A stretch of DNA of 64,000 bases from Actinoallomurus purpureus (GCF_024055795.1 NZ_JAMXMY010000007.1:124001-188000), one strand, 5' to 3'; positions 1 to 8,910 are shown, counted from the first letter of the stretch. Made by a program: numbers and translations. Notes: a model not told the origin generated them from the sequence alone.

Positions 1-2135
1 CTGAGGCAGCGGTCGATCGGCCGGGGATCGGGACCGGCGTCAACGACCACGGCCCGGCCGGGCCCGGCGGCGAGCACCAGCCCGTCGCCCTGGCCGACGT
101 CGCAGGCCACGAACAGCCACCCGCGGGGCGGCCACCCCGGTGCGCAGACGTGGACGGTGACGACCGCCAGGGCGACGCCGGCGAGAGCGGCGGCTGCGAC
201 CCGGCGCGTCCCCGGCCGGCGCAGGATGAGCACGCCCACCACGAACACCGCCGTCAGCAGCGCCGCCCCGGCAGGCCCCGCCGGCCAGGGAACCGCCGCG
301 TAGGGCGCGCGGGCGCACAGCCGTGCGACTCCGGTGATCCAGCCGACCGCCAGCCCGGCCGGGACGACGATCACCCGGGCCGCGGACAGGGACATCGGCG
401 CGACGGCGGCGGCCAGTACGCCGAGCAGGGTCGCGGGCCCCACCGCCGGAGCGGCGAGGAGATTGGCGGGCACGGCGACGAGGCTGACGTCGCCATCGAG
501 CAGGACGAGGATGGGGGCGCACGCCACGTGGGCCGCTGCGGACACCGCCAGTGGCTCGGCCAGCGCGCCGGCCAATCGGCGGGGTATCCGCCCGGGCACG
601 CGCCCGGGCAGTCGGCGGGCCAGGCGCTGCCGCCAGGGCGGTCCGAGCACGAGGATGCCGGCGGTCGCCAGCGCTGACAGCGCGAAGCCGTACGAACGGG
701 CGAGTCCGGGGTCGAGCAGGACCAGCACGAGGATGGCCGCGCAGAGTGCCGGGACCCCACGGCGCTCCCGGCCGGAGACCACCGCGAGCAGGGCGACGGA
801 GCCCATGGCGGCGGCGCGAAGGACGCTGGGTGACGGACGCGCGACGAGGACGAACCCGAAGACCGTCGCCCCGGCGAGCGACGGGACCGCGCGGCGGCCA
901 AGGCCCGCGAGGCGGCCGACCATCAGGACGGCGCCGATCAGCAGGGAGAGGTTCTCGCCGCTGACCGCCATGAGATGCGTGAGCCCGGACTCCTTGAACG
1001 CGTCCGCGAGGTCGGGGTCCAGCAGCGACGTGTCGCCGTCCACCAGCCCGGGCAGGACGCCGCGCTGGTCGGCCGGCAGCCGACCCGCCGCCGCTCGCAA
1101 GCGGGACCGGATCGTGCTCGCCCACCGCTGCGGGAGCGACGGCCGGCCGAGGACCGCCGGCGGCCCGCGGACCAGGCCGACCGCGGCGAGCAACTCACCG
1201 CGCCGCGGAGTGACGAGCCGCGCGGTGAGGCGGACACGCTGGCTCGGCACCAGGGGTCTCCACGCCGCGTCGTCCGCGAGCAGGAGCACCGGCACACGGA
1301 CCCGCAACCGTCCCGCCGCCGCTCGCGCCGGCTCCACCTCTTCCACCCCCGGCGGCACGAGCACGGTCTCGCGCCGACGCGCCGGCCCGGCCTTCAGCAC
1401 CATCGGGTCCCCGGTCACCACGACGCCGAGCCGCACCGTGGCCCCCTTGGCCGCCAGCGCCCGCACCGGCCCGGTCCCCACCGCGGTCAGCCGGAACCCG
1501 ACCCCCGCCGCCGAGGCCGCGACGCACACCAGTGCGCCCGCCAGCATTCGCCGCATGGCCGGGCCCTGCCGCCGCCCGGCGGCACGGCCTCCGGCCGAAC
1601 GCCCAGCCGTCGCGCACTCCTCGGTCGACCCCTCCCCCGTCCCGATCAAACGCCCCTCGGCCGACCCCTCCCCTGTCCCGGTCAAACGCCCCTCGGCCGC
1701 CCACTCCTCCGTCCCTGCCACGCGCTCCTCGGCCCGACACCCGGCCATCCCGGTCGCACGTGGCTCGGCCGAACGCTGAGGGGCGGCGGCCGGTGCGGCG
1801 GTGACGCCCGTTGGCTCTCGGTCCGAGCGGACTGCCAGGACCACCGCTCCGATGAGAGACGCGACGGCGGCCGCGTACGCCGCCGCGGCGCCCAGGCCGA
1901 GCAGCGCCAGCGCGGCCAGCCAGGCGCCCGCCGCCGGTGCGGCCAGCCGCAGGTCGTGTCCTTCGCCCACCGAAGAGCCACCCTCAGGCACATCGCCCAC
2001 CGAAGACCCACCCTGAGGCGCACGGTCTGACGGTCTGCCCTCGGACACGCCATCCGTCGAAGGCTCGCCCGCATGCGCATCGCCCAGGGGGGCGCTCTCA
2101 GGCACACCGCCCACCAAGGGCACGGCTTCGGGCAC
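1..2135 (-). CDS. comEC: ComEC/Rec2 DNA-uptake channel protein, 3' end cut by window edge
   Basis: This is an integral membrane channel predicted to carry single-stranded DNA inward. The minus-strand frame stays open from the comEA stop to the window edge. About 710 residues are visible: a low-complexity N-terminus, a hydrophobic segment (about 65-103), a repetitive linker (about 104-175), another membrane segment, a DUF4131-like region, then the competence domain with HLMAVSGENLSL near residue 385 and many membrane helices. The metallo-beta-lactamase-like domain begins with ACDVGQGDG near residue 677 and runs off the window. The start is uncertain: GTG at 2135 has AGGA very close, GTG at 2123 and 2114 are alternatives, and the true start may lie past the low-complexity part. 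It follows comEA by about 115 bases. Many non-transformable actinomycetes carry this pair, so uptake activity is inferred. Confidence 0.88.
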   Translation of the reverse strand, partial: MPEAVPLVGGVPESAPLGDAHAGEPSTDGVSEGRPSDRAPQGGSSVGDVPEGGSSVGEGHDLRLAAPAAGAWLAALALLGLGAAAAYAAAVASLIGAVVLAVRSDREPTGVTAAPAAAPQRSAEPRATGMAGCRAEERVAGTEEWAAEGRLTGTGEGSAEGRLIGTGEGSTEECATAGRSAGGRAAGRRQGPAMRRMLAGALVCVAASAAGVGFRLTAVGTGPVRALAAKGATVRLGVVVTGDPMVLKAGPARRRETVLVPPGVEEVEPARAAAGRLRVRVPVLLLADDAAWRPLVPSQRVRLTARLVTPRRGELLAAVGLVRGPPAVLGRPSLPQRWASTIRSRLRAAAGRLPADQRGVLPGLVDGDTSLLDPDLADAFKESGLTHLMAVSGENLSLLIGAVLMVGRLAGLGRRAVPSLAGATVFGFVLVARPSPSVLRAAAMGSVALLAVVSGRERRGVPALCAAILVLVLLDPGLARSYGFALSALATAGILVLGPPWRQRLARRLPGRVPGRIPRRLAGALAEPLAVSAAAHVACAPILVLLDGDVSLVAVPANLLAAPAVGPATLLGVLAAAVAPMSLSAARVIVVPAGLAVGWITGVARLCARAPYAAVPWPAGPAGAALLTAVFVVGVLILRRPGTRRVAAAALAGVALAVVTVHVCAPGWPPRGWLFVACDVGQGDGLVLAAGPGRAVVVDAGPDPRPIDRCL
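1585..1728. repeat. 36-nt tandem repeat inside comEC
   Basis: Four consecutive 36-nt units (1585-1620, 1621-1656, 1657-1692, 1693-1728) can be aligned. The two middle copies differ at only four positions and the outer copies are degenerate; traces continue to about 1780. The period is a multiple of three, so it encodes 12-residue repeats such as TGTGEGSAEGRL in the linker between the first two hydrophobic segments of ComEC. Confidence 0.85.
1963..2022. repeat. 30-nt tandem repeat near the 5' end of comEC
   Basis: Two 30-nt copies (1963-1992 and 1993-2022) share 27 of 30 bases. A degenerate third copy appears near 2095-2125. It encodes ten-residue repeats of the GGSSVGDVPE type in the disordered N-terminus of ComEC. 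Confidence 0.8.
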
Positions 2136-2249
2136 GTCCTGTTGTCGCGGACCCGGGTCGGAGACAAGGGGTCGGCCGCGCGGGGGTGCTGATCGGATAC
2201 CCGGTCGGGCTGATCGACGTGCAGGGAACGGTCGCCGCCGTCGCCGCGC

Positions 2250-3035
2250 TCACACGGTCACCAGACCTTTCAGGTCACCGAACTTGGCGGCCCCGATGCC
2301 CGACACCTGTCGTAACTCGTCGACGGAGCGGAATCCGCCGTGCTGGGTGCGGTAGTCGACGATGCGCTGGGCGAGCACGGGGCCGACGCCCGGCAGCTGG
2401 TCGAGTTGGGCGGCGCCGGCGGTGTTCAGGTCGAGCGGCGCTCCTGTGGGCGTCGCCGCGCCCGGCGGTGCACCCGGCGGGAGGGCGGCCGCAGGAGTGG
2501 CGTCGACTCCCACGAGGATCTGCTCGCCGTCCACCACACGGCGGGCCAGGTTGAGCGTGCCGGTCCCGGCACCGGGCCGGACCCCGCCGGCGGCCTTGAT
2601 CGCGTCGATCACCCGGGCGCCGGCCGGCAGGCTCACCACGCCCGGATGCCGCACCTTGCCGGCGACGTCGACCAGCACCGGCGACGACGAGGTGGCGGGC
2701 GTGACCGGCATGGCGGGTCTCGGCGCCGACACGTCCATCGGAGCGGCTCGGTGTGCGGCAGGGCTGACGATGGCGGGCGTGACCGGCCGGGGCTCCGGGC
2801 GTGACCACCAGAGGTACGCGCCCGACACGAGCACCGCGAGGAGGCCGACGGCCGCCAGCACCCGTATCCCCGGGGTGCCCGGATCGATCCGTATCCGTCT
2901 CCCGGGTGCCTGGGGCGAGACCCGTAACGCGGCTCCCGGTGGCTCCGAGCCCGCGTCGTCGTCGGGTCCGAACGACTGGGGCGGACGGAAGACGTCGCGG
3001 AGCCGGTCGAAGGGGGCGGCATCGAAGCTGGGCAT
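2250..3035 (-). CDS. comEA: ComEA-type membrane-anchored DNA-binding protein
   Basis: This 261-residue protein is predicted to bind double-stranded DNA outside the membrane and pass it to ComEC. It has a cytoplasmic N-terminus (1-56), one membrane helix (about 57-77), a Pro/Ala linker, an SLBB domain (about 119-176, [20 protein letters not shown]) and a C-terminal pair of helix-hairpin-helix motifs (201-261, [19 protein letters not shown] and VSGIGAAKF). The ATG at 3035 is chosen because the sequence upstream is out-of-frame coding of the next gene. It sits just before comEC in the same direction. The domain order matches the family exactly. Confidence 0.93.
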   Translation of the reverse strand: MPSFDAAPFDRLRDVFRPPQSFGPDDDAGSEPPGAALRVSPQAPGRRIRIDPGTPGIRVLAAVGLLAVLVSGAYLWWSRPEPRPVTPAIVSPAAHRAAPMDVSAPRPAMPVTPATSSSPVLVDVAGKVRHPGVVSLPAGARVIDAIKAAGGVRPGAGTGTLNLARRVVDGEQILVGVDATPAAALPPGAPPGAATPTGAPLDLNTAGAAQLDQLPGVGPVLAQRIVDYRTQHGGFRSVDELRQVSGIGAAKFGDLKGLVTV

Positions 3036-3086
3036 GTCGCCGACGCTAATGGAGCCGTTGCACCCGGCGACGAGCCCCGTGCGGAT

Positions 3087-3095
3087 TGTGGATAA
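3087..3095 (-). promoter_or_regulatory. DnaA-box-like 9-mer (TTATCCACA)
   Basis: A perfect TTATCCACA lies on the minus strand in the 61-base gap between the DegV-family gene and comEA. This is the classical bacterial DnaA box. A single 9-mer of this kind is expected about once in 130 kb of double-stranded search space, so chance is quite possible. Confidence 0.35.
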
Positions 3096-3096
3096 C

Positions 3097-3948
3097 TCAC
3101 GCCTCGCGGCGGGAGACGACGACGCCGAGCATGCCGGGGCCGACATGCGCTCCGATGACCGGCCCCACCTCCCCGACGTGCAGGTCGTGCAGCTGGGGGA
3201 CGCGTTCACGCAGGTGACCGGCGAGGGCGGCGGCCCGTACGGGCGCGGCCAGGTGCTGGACGGCGACGTCCACGGGCCGGTCGCCGGCCAGCTCGACGGC
3301 CAGTTCCTCCAGTCTCGCGAGGGCTCGCGAGGTGGTGCGGATCTTCTCCAGCGGCGCGATGCGGCCATCGGAGATGCGCAGCAGCGGCTTGATCATCAGG
3401 GCGGAGCCCAGGAGGGTCGCCGCCGCGCCGATCCGGCCACCCCGGCGCAGATGCTCGAGCGTGTCGACGTAGAAGAGAGAGCGGGTCGCCCGGATGCGGC
3501 GAACCGCGGCATCAGCCACGTCGTCGAGATCGCCGCCGCCCACCGCCGCCCGGGCCGCGGCCAGGACCGAGAAGCCGAGCCCCATACCGAGGGACCGGCT
3601 GTCCACCACGCGCACCGGGATCGCCGCCTCTTTCGCGGCGAGCCGGGCCGACTCGACGGTTCCCGACATCTCCGCCGACAGATGGACGGACACCACCCCG
3701 GCGGCCCCCGATTCGGCCGCCTCCCGGTACACGGCGGCGAAGCTCTCCGGCGACGGCCGGGACGTGGTGACGGGACGCCAGTCACGGAAGCCGTGAGCGG
3801 CCTCCACCGCCGTACGACCCCGGCCCTCCTCGTACGTCTCCCCGCCGACACCGACCTGCAGGGGCACCACCGTGACGCCGTGCGCCGCGACCACCTCGTC
3901 GGGCAGGTAGGCGGTGGAATCAGTGACGACCGCGACCGGTGCTGTCAT
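3097..3948 (-). CDS. DegV family fatty-acid-binding protein
   Basis: This 283-residue protein has the usual DegV length and N-terminus ([12 protein letters not shown]). The family, including FakB of firmicutes, binds a long-chain fatty acid between two alpha/beta lobes and presents it to a fatty-acid kinase. The internal [20 protein letters not shown] region and [18 protein letters not shown] are typical of the lipid-binding core. No FakA-like kinase gene is near, so any kinase partner must be elsewhere. The ATG at 3948 gives the standard N-terminus. It lies upstream of comEA on the same strand with a 61-base gap. Confidence 0.92.
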   Translation of the reverse strand: MTAPVAVVTDSTAYLPDEVVAAHGVTVVPLQVGVGGETYEEGRGRTAVEAAHGFRDWRPVTTSRPSPESFAAVYREAAESGAAGVVSVHLSAEMSGTVESARLAAKEAAIPVRVVDSRSLGMGLGFSVLAAARAAVGGGDLDDVADAAVRRIRATRSLFYVDTLEHLRRGGRIGAAATLLGSALMIKPLLRISDGRIAPLEKIRTTSRALARLEELAVELAGDRPVDVAVQHLAAPVRAAALAGHLRERVPQLHDLHVGEVGPVIGAHVGPGMLGVVVSRREA

Positions 3949-4047
3949 ACCGGGAGTGTAGGGCGGTCGGCGGCATCGGCGGCCGAACCGGACGCCAGCG
4001 CGTCGGTCCCCGCGAAAGAGCCCGATTCGAGCCGAACCTCCAGCGAA

Positions 4048-4776
4048 TCACGTACGTTCGGCGGACCGCTCACCGCCGCCGGCGCGAGGAGAAACCGCCT
4101 CGGTGTCCTCTTCCGAGCCGGAGGCCGAGACCAGGGCGGGCCCCTGGACGCGGGCGGCCGGGGACCTTCGACCCGCGATGAAGTAGAGGATGATGACGGC
4201 GTTGAGCGCCAGGGAGCCGACCGGGCTGACGAACGCGAGCAACCCGGCGAGGAGATAGCTCACCGGCCCCACCAGCGATCGGCGGCGCGCCTCACGCGCG
4301 AACTCGCGCGCCCCCGGATGCAGCAAGTGCGGCCGGGCGTACAGGTGGTTCCACAGCAGCGTGAACCAGACGGCCGTCACCATGACCGACGCCGAGTAGA
4401 ACACGGCGGCCGGTACGGCGTCGTGACCGGTGAGGTGATTGCCCAGCGTCGCGGTCGGCAGCGGCAGGTAGGCCAGGGTCGCCAGCATGCCCAGGTTCAG
4501 GAAGAGCAGGCCACGATCGACCCGTCGCACCTGATGGAACATGTTGTGATGGTGGATCCACGCGATGCCGATCACCAGGAAGCTGACGGCGTACACCGCG
4601 AGGGCCGGCCACTCGTGGCGCAGCGCCGGCCACACCTCTTCCTCGGCGGTCGGAGGCTTCACCTCGAGGATGAGGAGCGTGGCGGCGATCGCGATCACGC
4701 CGTCGCTGAAGGCCGCCAGCCGCCCCGGGGCGATCGCCTCGGGCATCTCCTCGGTCTCATGCACGGGATCGGACAC
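4048..4776 (-). CDS. TMEM175/DUF1211 family potassium-channel-like membrane protein
   Basis: This 242-residue protein starts with a short charged N-terminus followed by RLAAFSDGVIAIAATLLI, the R/FSDG motif that marks helix 1 of the TMEM175 (DUF1211) family. Five to six hydrophobic helices follow (for example near 55-75, 88-108, 118-140, 168-205), and WIHHHNMF is the conserved histidine-rich turn. Bacterial members form tetrameric potassium channels, so potassium conductance is the likely role; this is inferred from the family. It is monocistronic by appearance, with about 100 bases to the DegV gene downstream. Confidence 0.88.
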   Translation of the reverse strand: MSDPVHETEEMPEAIAPGRLAAFSDGVIAIAATLLILEVKPPTAEEEVWPALRHEWPALAVYAVSFLVIGIAWIHHHNMFHQVRRVDRGLLFLNLGMLATLAYLPLPTATLGNHLTGHDAVPAAVFYSASVMVTAVWFTLLWNHLYARPHLLHPGAREFAREARRRSLVGPVSYLLAGLLAFVSPVGSLALNAVIILYFIAGRRSPAARVQGPALVSASGSEEDTEAVSPRAGGGERSAERT

Positions 4777-5063
4777 GACAGGCGACTCCAGCCGATAGGA
4801 AGGTGCAGCCGCATCGTACGCGGAGTCGTCCGGACAGGAGGCCCGGTAAAGTCGCGGACTCGACCGGCGAACCGCAGTTCATCCATTCGTGGATTCCGTT
4901 CACCGCGATGCCCCATCGGCCTCCCCCGCCGCGGGATCGTCTCCATGGTGTTGACGAGTTCCAAATCGTGAGTCATGGAGAGTTTGGACGGCCCGGGAAC
5001 CGGAGAACCCATTCAGTGATCTAATTCCGGCGGGAGCAGTGCCGGCCTTGCGATCGGAGTCCC

Positions 5064-6296
5064 ATGAGCGAGAACCGCATCGACATGCTGTTGAACGGCT
5101 CGTCCGACCGTACGACCTCCTCTTCCGTCGCATCCGCCACCCAGCACGGCACGGCCTTACAGGCCGGGACGACGCCCGACCCGTACACCGTCCCGAGCGG
5201 CGCGCAGGCGACCTCGGGACAGGTTCCCTCGGACTCCGACGCGCAGGTGTTCGTGGACGGGCACGAGGTCGCGGCGGGCGACGACGGCCTCAACGTCGAC
5301 GTCATGGCCGACGGTTCCTCCAAGGTGACGCACTCCGAGAGCGGCGACTCCGGCTCCGACGGTGGCGGCGGGAACGGCACCGACTCCCACGGTCACCCGA
5401 ACGACGCCGGCGGTCAGCAGGGCGGGGAACACCCATGGTCGGACCAAGCGCAGAACACCGGCGGCTCGTCCAATGACAACGTCGCGGTCGGGACGCCCGA
5501 GACCGGGCACGGTCGGAGCCCTTCCGACGCCGGACACGGCCAGCAGCCTCAGCACGTGAAGGGTGACGGCGCGAACGCCGCCCAGGCGGACATCTCCGAA
5601 CACGGATTCGGAAAGAACGCCCCCCACGTCTTCACCACCAAGAACGCCGACGGCAGCCTCGACATCCTGATCCGCAAGGGTCCCCACAACCCGCATGACA
5701 TCCGCGTCCACGTCGATCCGGGAAAGCACGTCACGATCGACGTCTCACCCGGCAAACACGGGGATGTGAAGGTCAAGGTCGACAAGGCCAAGCCGGGTGA
5801 CGGGAAGTCCGACGGCGGTCAGGGCGCCGGGGCCAAGGACGGCAAGGACGGGCAGGGGAAGGACAAGGACGGCCTGCCGAAGACGCCCTCGGGCGGTGGG
5901 GGCAGCCCGTCCGGGGGCGGTGGAAGCCCGTCCGGCGGAGGCGGGGGCACCCCCACTGGCGGTTACCCCCGTACCGGCAACCCTCCGGGCCGCTCGGACG
6001 GCGGGCAGCGCAACGGCGACCCCGAGGCGATCAAGAAACTCGGTGACGACATCGACCGCCAGGCCGGCGGGACCATGGACAGCGCCCACGAGAAGGCGTC
6101 CGCCATCAACGTGAGCTACCCGGCGTTCGGCGTGCTCGGGTTTCCGCTGAACATGGCGCACAACTCCGTACGGGACAGCGCGGCCAACTACGTGAAGCAG
6201 GGCCGGACGATGCTCACGAACTGGCAGCAGACACTGGGCACGAACGCCAAGACGTGGCAGCAGGGCGAGGACGCGAGCACCGTCACGAATCAGTGA
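5064..6296 (+). CDS. Low-complexity protein with a C-terminal WXG100-like helical region
   Basis: This 410-residue protein has no clear signal peptide or membrane helix. Residues 1-190 are Ser/Gly/Asp/His-rich. Residues about 185-245 look like a beta-rich segment with repeated DPGK/SPGKH motifs. Residues about 246-315 are a charged and then glycine linker with three SGGGGSP-type repeats. Residues about 320-410 are predicted helical and resemble ESX/type VII partner proteins (AIKKLGDDIDRQAGG, then NYVKQGRTMLTNWQQTLG). The start has GGAG five bases upstream. It is followed 33 bases later by a WXG100-like membrane protein, so the two are probably co-expressed. A type VII substrate or envelope protein is an inference; I cannot name a family for the N-terminus. 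Confidence 0.72.
   Translation: MSENRIDMLLNGSSDRTTSSSVASATQHGTALQAGTTPDPYTVPSGAQATSGQVPSDSDAQVFVDGHEVAAGDDGLNVDVMADGSSKVTHSESGDSGSDGGGGNGTDSHGHPNDAGGQQGGEHPWSDQAQNTGGSSNDNVAVGTPETGHGRSPSDAGHGQQPQHVKGDGANAAQADISEHGFGKNAPHVFTTKNADGSLDILIRKGPHNPHDIRVHVDPGKHVTIDVSPGKHGDVKVKVDKAKPGDGKSDGGQGAGAKDGKDGQGKDKDGLPKTPSGGGGSPSGGGGSPSGGGGGTPTGGYPRTGNPPGRSDGGQRNGDPEAIKKLGDDIDRQAGGTMDSAHEKASAINVSYPAFGVLGFPLNMAHNSVRDSAANYVKQGRTMLTNWQQTLGTNAKTWQQGEDASTVTNQ
5889..5951 (+). repeat. 21-nt tandem repeat encoding (S)GGGGSP linker
   Basis: Three 21-nt units start at 5889, 5910 and 5931. They encode SGGGGSP, SGGGGSP and SGGGGGT in the linker just before the helical C-terminus of the preceding gene. Confidence 0.85.
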
Positions 6297-6329
6297 CGGC
6301 CGACTCGGTCGTACGAGGGGAGCAACGAT

Positions 6330-7016
6330 ATGAGCGTGTTAGAAGCGGGCAAGTGGATGTGCATGGCGGCGATCGCCGAGGCGATGTACGCCGCGTGCAT
6401 CATCCCCGGAGCCTGGCCGACCGTCGCGGCGATCGGTCTGGCGTATTCGGACCCCGGCCAGATGGACAACGCGGGCAACGACTGGAAGGCGACCGCCGGG
6501 CAGATGAACGAGGTGGCCACCCAGCTCGACCGCCTCGCCAAGTCGGTGCCCGAGGACAAGTGGCAGGAGGGCGGCCGCGAGTCGTTCCAGAAGGCGCTGG
6601 ACAAGTACAAAGAGGAACTGGGGAAGGTCCACCAGTTCACCGATGACGTCGGCGGGATGCTGAAGATCGCCGGGTACGCGTTCTTCGCCTTCGCGGTGCT
6701 CGCCTTCGCCATCGGGACGATGCTCGCGGTGTGGGCGACCAGCATCCTGGCGGCTTCCTGGACCATCGTCGGTGGCGCCGCGCTGGAGGCCGCGGGCAAT
6801 GCCGTCGCCGGCGTCTGCGACACCATCCTGTCGGCGGCCTGCGTCAGCCTGAAGACCGCGATGATGGTGACGGCCGGCATCATCGCCGCCGGCATGGGCG
6901 TCTACATGTACTCCCAGTCGAAGGCCGCGAACCCGACGGGGAGCGGACCGGTCACCTTCCAGCAGGCGAGCATCATGCCGACGACCCCGAACGTGTCGAT
7001 CCCGCAGACCTCCTGA
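6330..7016 (+). CDS. WXG100-like protein with C-terminal membrane segments
   Basis: This 228-residue protein opens with a hydrophobic stretch (about 8-38). Residues about 45-110 form a helical hairpin with KWQEGGRESFQKALDKY, in which W-x-x-G plays the part of the WXG turn. Two or three hydrophobic helices follow (about 114-140, 143-160, 170-192), and the tail is Pro/Thr-rich. ESX-family domains fused to membrane helices are known in actinomycete type VII-related loci. No EccC ATPase, EccB/D/E or toxin domain is present here, so this is an orphan cluster. The ATG at 6330 has AGGGGAG nearby. Function not assigned. Confidence 0.72.
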   Translation: MSVLEAGKWMCMAAIAEAMYAACIIPGAWPTVAAIGLAYSDPGQMDNAGNDWKATAGQMNEVATQLDRLAKSVPEDKWQEGGRESFQKALDKYKEELGKVHQFTDDVGGMLKIAGYAFFAFAVLAFAIGTMLAVWATSILAASWTIVGGAALEAAGNAVAGVCDTILSAACVSLKTAMMVTAGIIAAGMGVYMYSQSKAANPTGSGPVTFQQASIMPTTPNVSIPQTS

Positions 7017-7067
7017 GCGTCGACCTAATGAGCGCGAGCAGGCCCGGCGCCAGGTCGGTCATGACCT

Positions 7068-7103
7068 CCCGGTACCGGGCCGGCCGCGACTCCCGGTGCC
7101 GGG
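7068..7103. terminator. Paired palindromes between convergent genes
   Basis: Two near-identical 12-bp palindromes, CCCGGTACCGGG (7068-7079) and CCCGGTGCCGGG (7092-7103), lie between the 3' ends of the WXG100-like gene and the YbaB gene. Each can fold alone or with the other. A bidirectional terminator without a U-tract is the likely reading. Confidence 0.5.
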
Positions 7104-7110
7104 CGGGTGC

Positions 7111-7557
7111 TCACAACCCGAGCCGTTTGCGGACGGCGTCGAGCTCGCCCATGACGTCCTGCATCGTACGGTCGTAGGCGGCCTGGGCCTCCTTGGCCTT
7201 GGCGACGGCGGCGTCCCGGTCGCCGAGGAGGTTCATCGGGTTGTCCTTCTCGCCGAAGACGCTGCCCATGACCTCCCCCACCTGCCGCTGCAGGTCCTGA
7301 GCCGCCTCCTGGACCGTCGACCTGATGGTGGCCGCGAGTTCCTTGGCCCCCATGCGCAGGGCGCGTGGATCGATCTCGAGATCGATCAGCCCACCGGTGG
7401 TGGTGTAGGCCGCCTTGATGCGGCCCTCGGCCGCCTCCGCCCGCCCCACGAGATCGGCCATCCGGTCCTGCATCTCCTGCATGCGGGACATCCGCTCCTG
7501 CGCCCCGCTGAGCAGCTTGTCGACATCGATGTTGGCGAAATCCCCGAAGCCCTCCAC
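7111..7557 (-). CDS. YbaB/EbfC family DNA-binding protein
   Basis: This 148-residue protein has the YbaB layout: an N-terminal helix (about 15-55, MSRMQEMQDRMADLVGRAEA), a short beta sheet (GRIKAAYTTTGGLIDLEIDPRAL) and a C-terminal helix (about 75-100). YbaB proteins are nucleoid-associated dimers. Actinomycetes have extra copies next to WXG100/type VII-like genes, which fits the convergent pair to the left; the housekeeping copy normally sits beside recR, which is absent here. An extension of about 45 residues follows the fold. The role in this locus is unknown. Confidence 0.8.
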   Translation of the reverse strand: MEGFGDFANIDVDKLLSGAQERMSRMQEMQDRMADLVGRAEAAEGRIKAAYTTTGGLIDLEIDPRALRMGAKELAATIRSTVQEAAQDLQRQVGEVMGSVFGEKDNPMNLLGDRDAAVAKAKEAQAAYDRTMQDVMGELDAVRKRLGL

Positions 7558-7698
7558 GGCTTCCCCCTCCGTATCAGCGTCGGCTGCCGATTATCGCGCC
7601 AAACGCCGACCTGTCGCCAGAGAGCGGGCGGAGTCCAGGCCCAGCGCACGCGGGCGGCGATCATCGCCGCGCGTCGAAGCGCCGAGATCTGCCGTGGG

Positions 7699-8910
7699 TC
7701 ACGGCTGGACGGGCACCCCGCCGCGCCAGACGCGCAGGGCGCGGAGGCCGAACGCCCACGCGAACGCGCCCTCGTGGTCGGCGTCCCACAGGACGATGTC
7801 GGCGTACATGCCCGGGACGAGCGCGCCCCGGTCGGAGACCCGGAGAGCGGCCGCGCCGCCGAGCGTGGCCGCGCGGAGCGCCTCGTTGACGCTGAGGCCG
7901 AACATCGCGACCGACAGCCCGATCACCAGCGGCATCGAGGTGATGCCGCACTGACCGGGGTTGTGGTCGGTGCCCAGCGCGAGCGTGACGCCGCGGTCGA
8001 GCATGGCGCGGACCGGCGGGGTGCGGCCGTTGTGCAGGGCACTGCCGGGGCAGACCGTCGCGGCGACACCGCCGTGGTGCAGCGCCTTGATGTCGTCGTC
8101 GTTGGCCTCGGTGAGCAGGTCGGCCGAGGCGCAGCCGACCTCCGCCGCGACCTGGGCGGCGCCGACCCGCTCGTTGGCGCAGGCGTGCAGCCGGGCCTTG
8201 AGGCCGACGCGCTGACCGGTCATGAGCAGGACGCGTGCCTCGTCCGGCGTGAAGTGGCCCTCGTCGCAGTAGACGTCGATGCTGTCGGCGCCCGCGGCCG
8301 CCGCGTCACCGGCCCACAGGCGGACCGCCTCGATGTAGTCGCGGCGCCGGCCGAAGTACTCCGGCGGCAGCATGTGCGCGGCGAGGAACGTCGCGTGGAT
8401 GCGCGGCATCGAGGGCTCTTCCTCGAGCGAGCGCAGCATCCGGACGTCGGCCAGCTCGCCGTCGCGGGTGAGGTGGTATCCGGTCTTCGCCTCGACCGTG
8501 GTCGTGCCGGCGCAGATCCACTGCCGGAGCCGCTCGCGGACGTTGTTGCAGAGGGTCCAGGGATCGGTGCCTCGGGTCACGGTGACGGTGGAGGCCACCC
8601 CACCGCCCGCGGCGACGATCTCGTTGTTGCTCGACCCGCTCGTCCGCATGGCCAGCTCGGCCCAGCGGTTGCCGGCGTACACCGGGTGGGAGTGCGCGTC
8701 GATGAGGCCCGGCGTGACGAGGCCGCCACCGAGGTTCTCGACGTGGTCGACGTCGACGATGTCGTCGATGACGCCGGGGACGCTCTGCGGAAGGTCCGAG
8801 GCGGGACCGGCCCATACGATCCGGTCGTCGTGCACGAGGATGGCGGCGTTGCTGCACACATCGGTGCCTGTCCACAGCCGACCGATATTCGTCAGCAAAC
8901 GCACGGTCAT
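7699..8910 (-). CDS. hutI: Imidazolonepropionase-like amidohydrolase
   Basis: This 403-residue metal-dependent hydrolase is closest to HutI, which opens the imidazolone ring to give N-formimino-L-glutamate in histidine breakdown. It shows DAHSHPVYAGNRWAEL (usual HTH metal motif as HSH), GGGVASTV, GTTTVEAKTGY, IDVYCDEGHF (usually FCE-GVF), LHACAN and TDHNPGQCGITSMP (usually D-FNPGS). The overall order and length fit HutI, but several signature positions differ, so the substrate could differ. No hutU, hutH or formiminoglutamase genes are beside it. The start ATG at 8910 is the only sensible one. It reads away from a 371-base intergenic region. Confidence 0.72.
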   Translation of the reverse strand: MTVRLLTNIGRLWTGTDVCSNAAILVHDDRIVWAGPASDLPQSVPGVIDDIVDVDHVENLGGGLVTPGLIDAHSHPVYAGNRWAELAMRTSGSSNNEIVAAGGGVASTVTVTRGTDPWTLCNNVRERLRQWICAGTTTVEAKTGYHLTRDGELADVRMLRSLEEEPSMPRIHATFLAAHMLPPEYFGRRRDYIEAVRLWAGDAAAAGADSIDVYCDEGHFTPDEARVLLMTGQRVGLKARLHACANERVGAAQVAAEVGCASADLLTEANDDDIKALHHGGVAATVCPGSALHNGRTPPVRAMLDRGVTLALGTDHNPGQCGITSMPLVIGLSVAMFGLSVNEALRAATLGGAAALRVSDRGALVPGMYADIVLWDADHEGAFAWAFGLRALRVWRGGVPVQP

